DNA from: Bombus terrestris | Lineage: Eukaryota; Arthropoda; Insecta; Hymenoptera; Apidae | Assembly (NCBI RefSeq): GCF_910591885.1 | Contig: NC_063275.1 | Location: 13,752,501 to 13,816,500 of the forward strand | DNA length: 64,000 bases | Direction of reading: 5' to 3' | Part shown: one piece after another, positions 61,379 to 64,000 of the stretch | Layout: the number at the start of each line of letters is the position of its first letter | Numbering within the stretch: the first letter of the stretch is position 1 | Program-made: the position numbers and the translations under genes | The notes under the pieces: model-generated | What the model was told of the DNA's origin: nothing | The model's input: only the letters and a program-made list of their open reading frames with translations | Databases searched by the model: none

Positions 61379-62895
61379 CTATTAGCTAGCCATAGCTATA
61401 AATAGACGCGTATTAGTAGGTACAACAAAGGGATGCCAACGAAGCGGCCGTGCCCATGCCTAGAGACGCGAGTTTCGCGTGCGCGAGTAGCGTGCACGCG
61501 CGCTCACGCCCGCGATTATCTTCTACAGGGGCCGTGGTTCACGCTTCCAAGCAGCGGCCAGGCTACGTTGTGGGTAGGCAGTCAAGGTGGGCAGGGTCAG
61601 GAATTCCTAGGCGCGCGAGAGTGTCTGGCACACATCGCCACGTCGCGCAGCCCGGAAACGAAGGAGAGCTTTCTCGAGGCCGTTCACCAACAGCCGCAAG
61701 GACGTTCTTGCTCGTTGAAGAGGACTCTTAGCGAGAGCCTGCTAGGATCCTTCCTTTCTTCGTATAATTGCATAAGGGAGGGGGGATATAATTTTAGATC
61801 GTTGGACGAAGTGGTAAACCGTTGAAGAGTTCTTCCAAGATTAGTCTTAGTCATTCTTATGCATATCAGTAAATTATTTTAGTAAAAGTACCGTGTTCCT
61901 GAAGTTTTAGGTAGAATAATGTTGAGAAAACATTCTAAAATGGCATGATTGAGCGATGGAAAGATTTTCTCGTGATCGTCATTACTATGCATGTGTTGAG
62001 ATAATGAAATATGTAGCCTATGAATTAGAAGTCCTCTATAGATTCAAAAATCGAATATTTTTTTTAAATTACTTAATAGTCGGTTAAATTTTGCTCAGAT
62101 TTGTTAATGAACAATATATCATTCGAATCACTAATTTAAATTGATATTTTTGTAGAGTCATCTTAATTGATATTCGACACGTTTCCTTCAAAATAGTAAT
62201 TTCTAAGATTGCTAAAGATGTTTAGATGCTTCAAAGATTATGACATAATTTGATTGGAGATGTTGGGTAAAAATTTTAGTAAAATTCAGCTCTTCCAGTT
62301 CGTTCGTTCGCAAATAGCGCCTCTTTGGATTTGCCGCGGCGACATACTGTTGGCAATAAATACCTGGAGGCAACATAATTCTCCGGAAGGACGCCATGCG
62401 TCATGCTAGATTGGTATCGGAGACGCGTTATCGCTCGGCGCGACTTTACGGGTATAACCTTATACTTTACACGTGTACAGGAGAAGGCCCAGCCACCCTT
62501 CTCGCGTCGTTTCTGGACGTCGTTCCGACGGTTCCTTAAAATATGTCCACAAACCGATGTATATTTTACAAGCTAAGGCTGGATCTAGAAACTAGACAAA
62601 AGACTCGTAACCTTCATCGGAAATTTATTCCTGCGACCTTCCCTTATCTCACTCATGTAAAACTTATGCCACTCATAATCAGTATCGTATCGAAGTGTCG
62701 CAAGAAATATTCCATTTGAAATTTCAGTATTCATAATCTATTGAATTACAGATATCTTAGAATCACGAATTATGAATAGTAATATTTTGCTAATGGAGAC
62801 TAATCAATCGATTAGCAAGCATTATAGAGATAGACTGTGTATTTTTATGTAGCTATGTAAAGTTTGAAGTAAAAAGATACATGTAATATGCAAAG
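61379..62895. other. GC-rich island (61430-61800) then AT-rich DNA
   Basis: The island has plus frames of 130 and 93 codons in different phases and no recognised domain. The remaining sequence is AT-rich without recognised features. Confidence 0.4.
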
Positions 62896-62898
62896 ATA

Positions 62899-63108
62899 TA
62901 CAGTATCTACAAAAAATGTCTGCGCAGATTCTTATTTTCTGCTGAGGCGTCTTTTTATCAGATTCTATATTTCATTTTCACACTGCACTTATATGAAAAT
63001 ACTATTAAATGATGCAAAATTTAATATGAATCTAATTAGTTAGTTTGTACAATATGCTACAATAAATACAATGTCGTACTTATGTAAATACTTTTTGTAA
63101 CCACTGTA
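62899..63108. mobile_element. Tc1/mariner-type MITE, about 210 bp, with TA duplication
   Basis: The left end reads TACAGTATCTACAAAAAATG. The right end, reverse complemented, reads TACAGTGGTTACAAAAAGTA. TA lies immediately outside on both sides (62897-62898 and 63109-63110). The interior is AT-rich and non-coding. The size, the CAGT start and the TA target fit a non-autonomous mariner-type element. Confidence 0.75.
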
Positions 63109-63110
63109 TA

Positions 63111-64000
63111 AAATATTCAAAGTCCTGTGTTCCTCTATAACATCTATAATATTTAGCGGGACAAATCTCTATCTACATTCTACTCTTATACCTGTAACCA
63201 TGAAAATATGAATTTGCATAAATACTATACAACTCCAAAACACGAAACTAAATAAAGAAGAATTATCGAGGAAGAAGATTATGAAATTCCATTAATTATT
63301 AAGAAAGTCTAAGGAAATGAAAAAGTTCGCGGGATCAGCGAAGAAACGAAATTAATTGTCCATTTGGGAAATCAAGAGTTTCACGAGAACCAGAGGGCAA
63401 CCGCAAAAGCGATCCTGCAGGGCGAAGGAATTCGAGGAACCTGCTTGTAGCCGAGCGAATCGGCGGAATAGCAAAGGGTACCGAAAGGCGTTCTTCCTCC
63501 GACTTTGCAAAAGAAGGGACCGCCGCGCCGTCCGGCACGTTTTTCCAAGTCGCGAAGCCGCGGTTTACAAAAGCCGATGTCAGTTCCGCCGATAGAGAGA
63601 TTCCATTGGTCGCTCTCCGCTGGCGCTGCCGGCCAATATCGACGAGCGACGATCTACCCAATTAGTAACCATCGCGAATTCCCATTAGCCCATGCAAACT
63701 ATCAGCCAATCTGCCTGCCCCGAGCTCCTTTCCTCTCTTTGCGTACATTCGTCACCGAAAGTGCAGGCCAGCTCCAATCGATACTTTTATTAAGTATCTT
63801 ACCATAGAACCTCGATAAATTAAGAAGTTTTACAATTACTACGAAGGATTTGCGAGGATAAAATAACGAAAATTTCTAATATACATAGAATGTCTAGAGA
63901 ATTATATATTCTATGATACTCTGTACATCTGATGCTAATTAAGAAACGTCTACATATGTAAACATATAATTCTTTCGAAGATCGTCTTACTTACGTTTTT
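63111..64000. other. AT-rich DNA with a GC-rich island at 63340-63720
   Basis: The island carries a 108-codon minus frame (63335-63661) and plus frames of 79 and 100 codons over the same bases. No domain is recognised. The ends of the window are AT-rich. Confidence 0.4.

Overview
This window looks like nuclear DNA of an animal, most likely an insect and plausibly a hymenopteran such as a bee. The reasons are an AT-rich background broken by short GC-rich islands, unusually frequent CpG (CGA, TCGA) words, no compact gene packing, many simple repeats and short Tc1/mariner-like inverted-repeat elements. The taxon is an inference from composition and element style; no diagnostic gene was recognised.

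I found no protein-coding gene, tRNA, rRNA or CRISPR array that I can support. The longest open frames (about 200 codons) fall in low-complexity or GC-rich islands, usually overlap equally open frames on the other strand, and contain no domain I recognise. The window is therefore best read as a long intergenic or intronic stretch. Short exons in the GC-rich islands cannot be excluded without transcript or homology data.

Layout. From 1 to about 26.6 kb, AT-rich DNA alternates with GC-rich islands near 1.3, 3.0, 4.0-4.5, 7.3-7.9, 9.8-10.2, 14.2-14.6, 17.5-18.9, 20.0-20.9 and 22.8-24.2 kb. It carries a GA microsatellite (9.76 kb), a pogo-like terminus (10.3 kb), a cluster of TAATT words (20.1-20.9 kb) and a compound ATC/TTC microsatellite (23.0-23.1 kb). 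From 26.6 to 40 kb there are a 56-bp AT dinucleotide tract, a 135-bp in-frame tandem duplication (31.6-31.8 kb), pogo-like fragments (33.0 and 35.9 kb), a mariner-family fragment (34.55 kb) and a 431-bp inverted-repeat element (37.9-38.3 kb).

The most distinctive structure is at 40.7-41.8 kb. It is a 14-unit satellite array of 79-80 bp monomers in three types, arranged as a 238-bp C-A-B higher-order repeat. Two diverged direct repeats at 40.2 and 42.4 kb lie either side of it. From 43 to 64 kb come several diverged local duplications (43.2/43.85, 55.7-56.1, 59.97-60.24 and 60.6/61.3 kb), a CT microsatellite (54.1 kb), more mariner-family fragments (49.5 and 56.7-57.5 kb) and a 210-bp MITE with TA target duplication (62.9-63.1 kb).

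The biology visible here is repeat biology: short non-autonomous DNA transposons, a higher-order satellite and repeated local tandem duplication at roughly 120-140 bp periods. No set of genes working together can be described.
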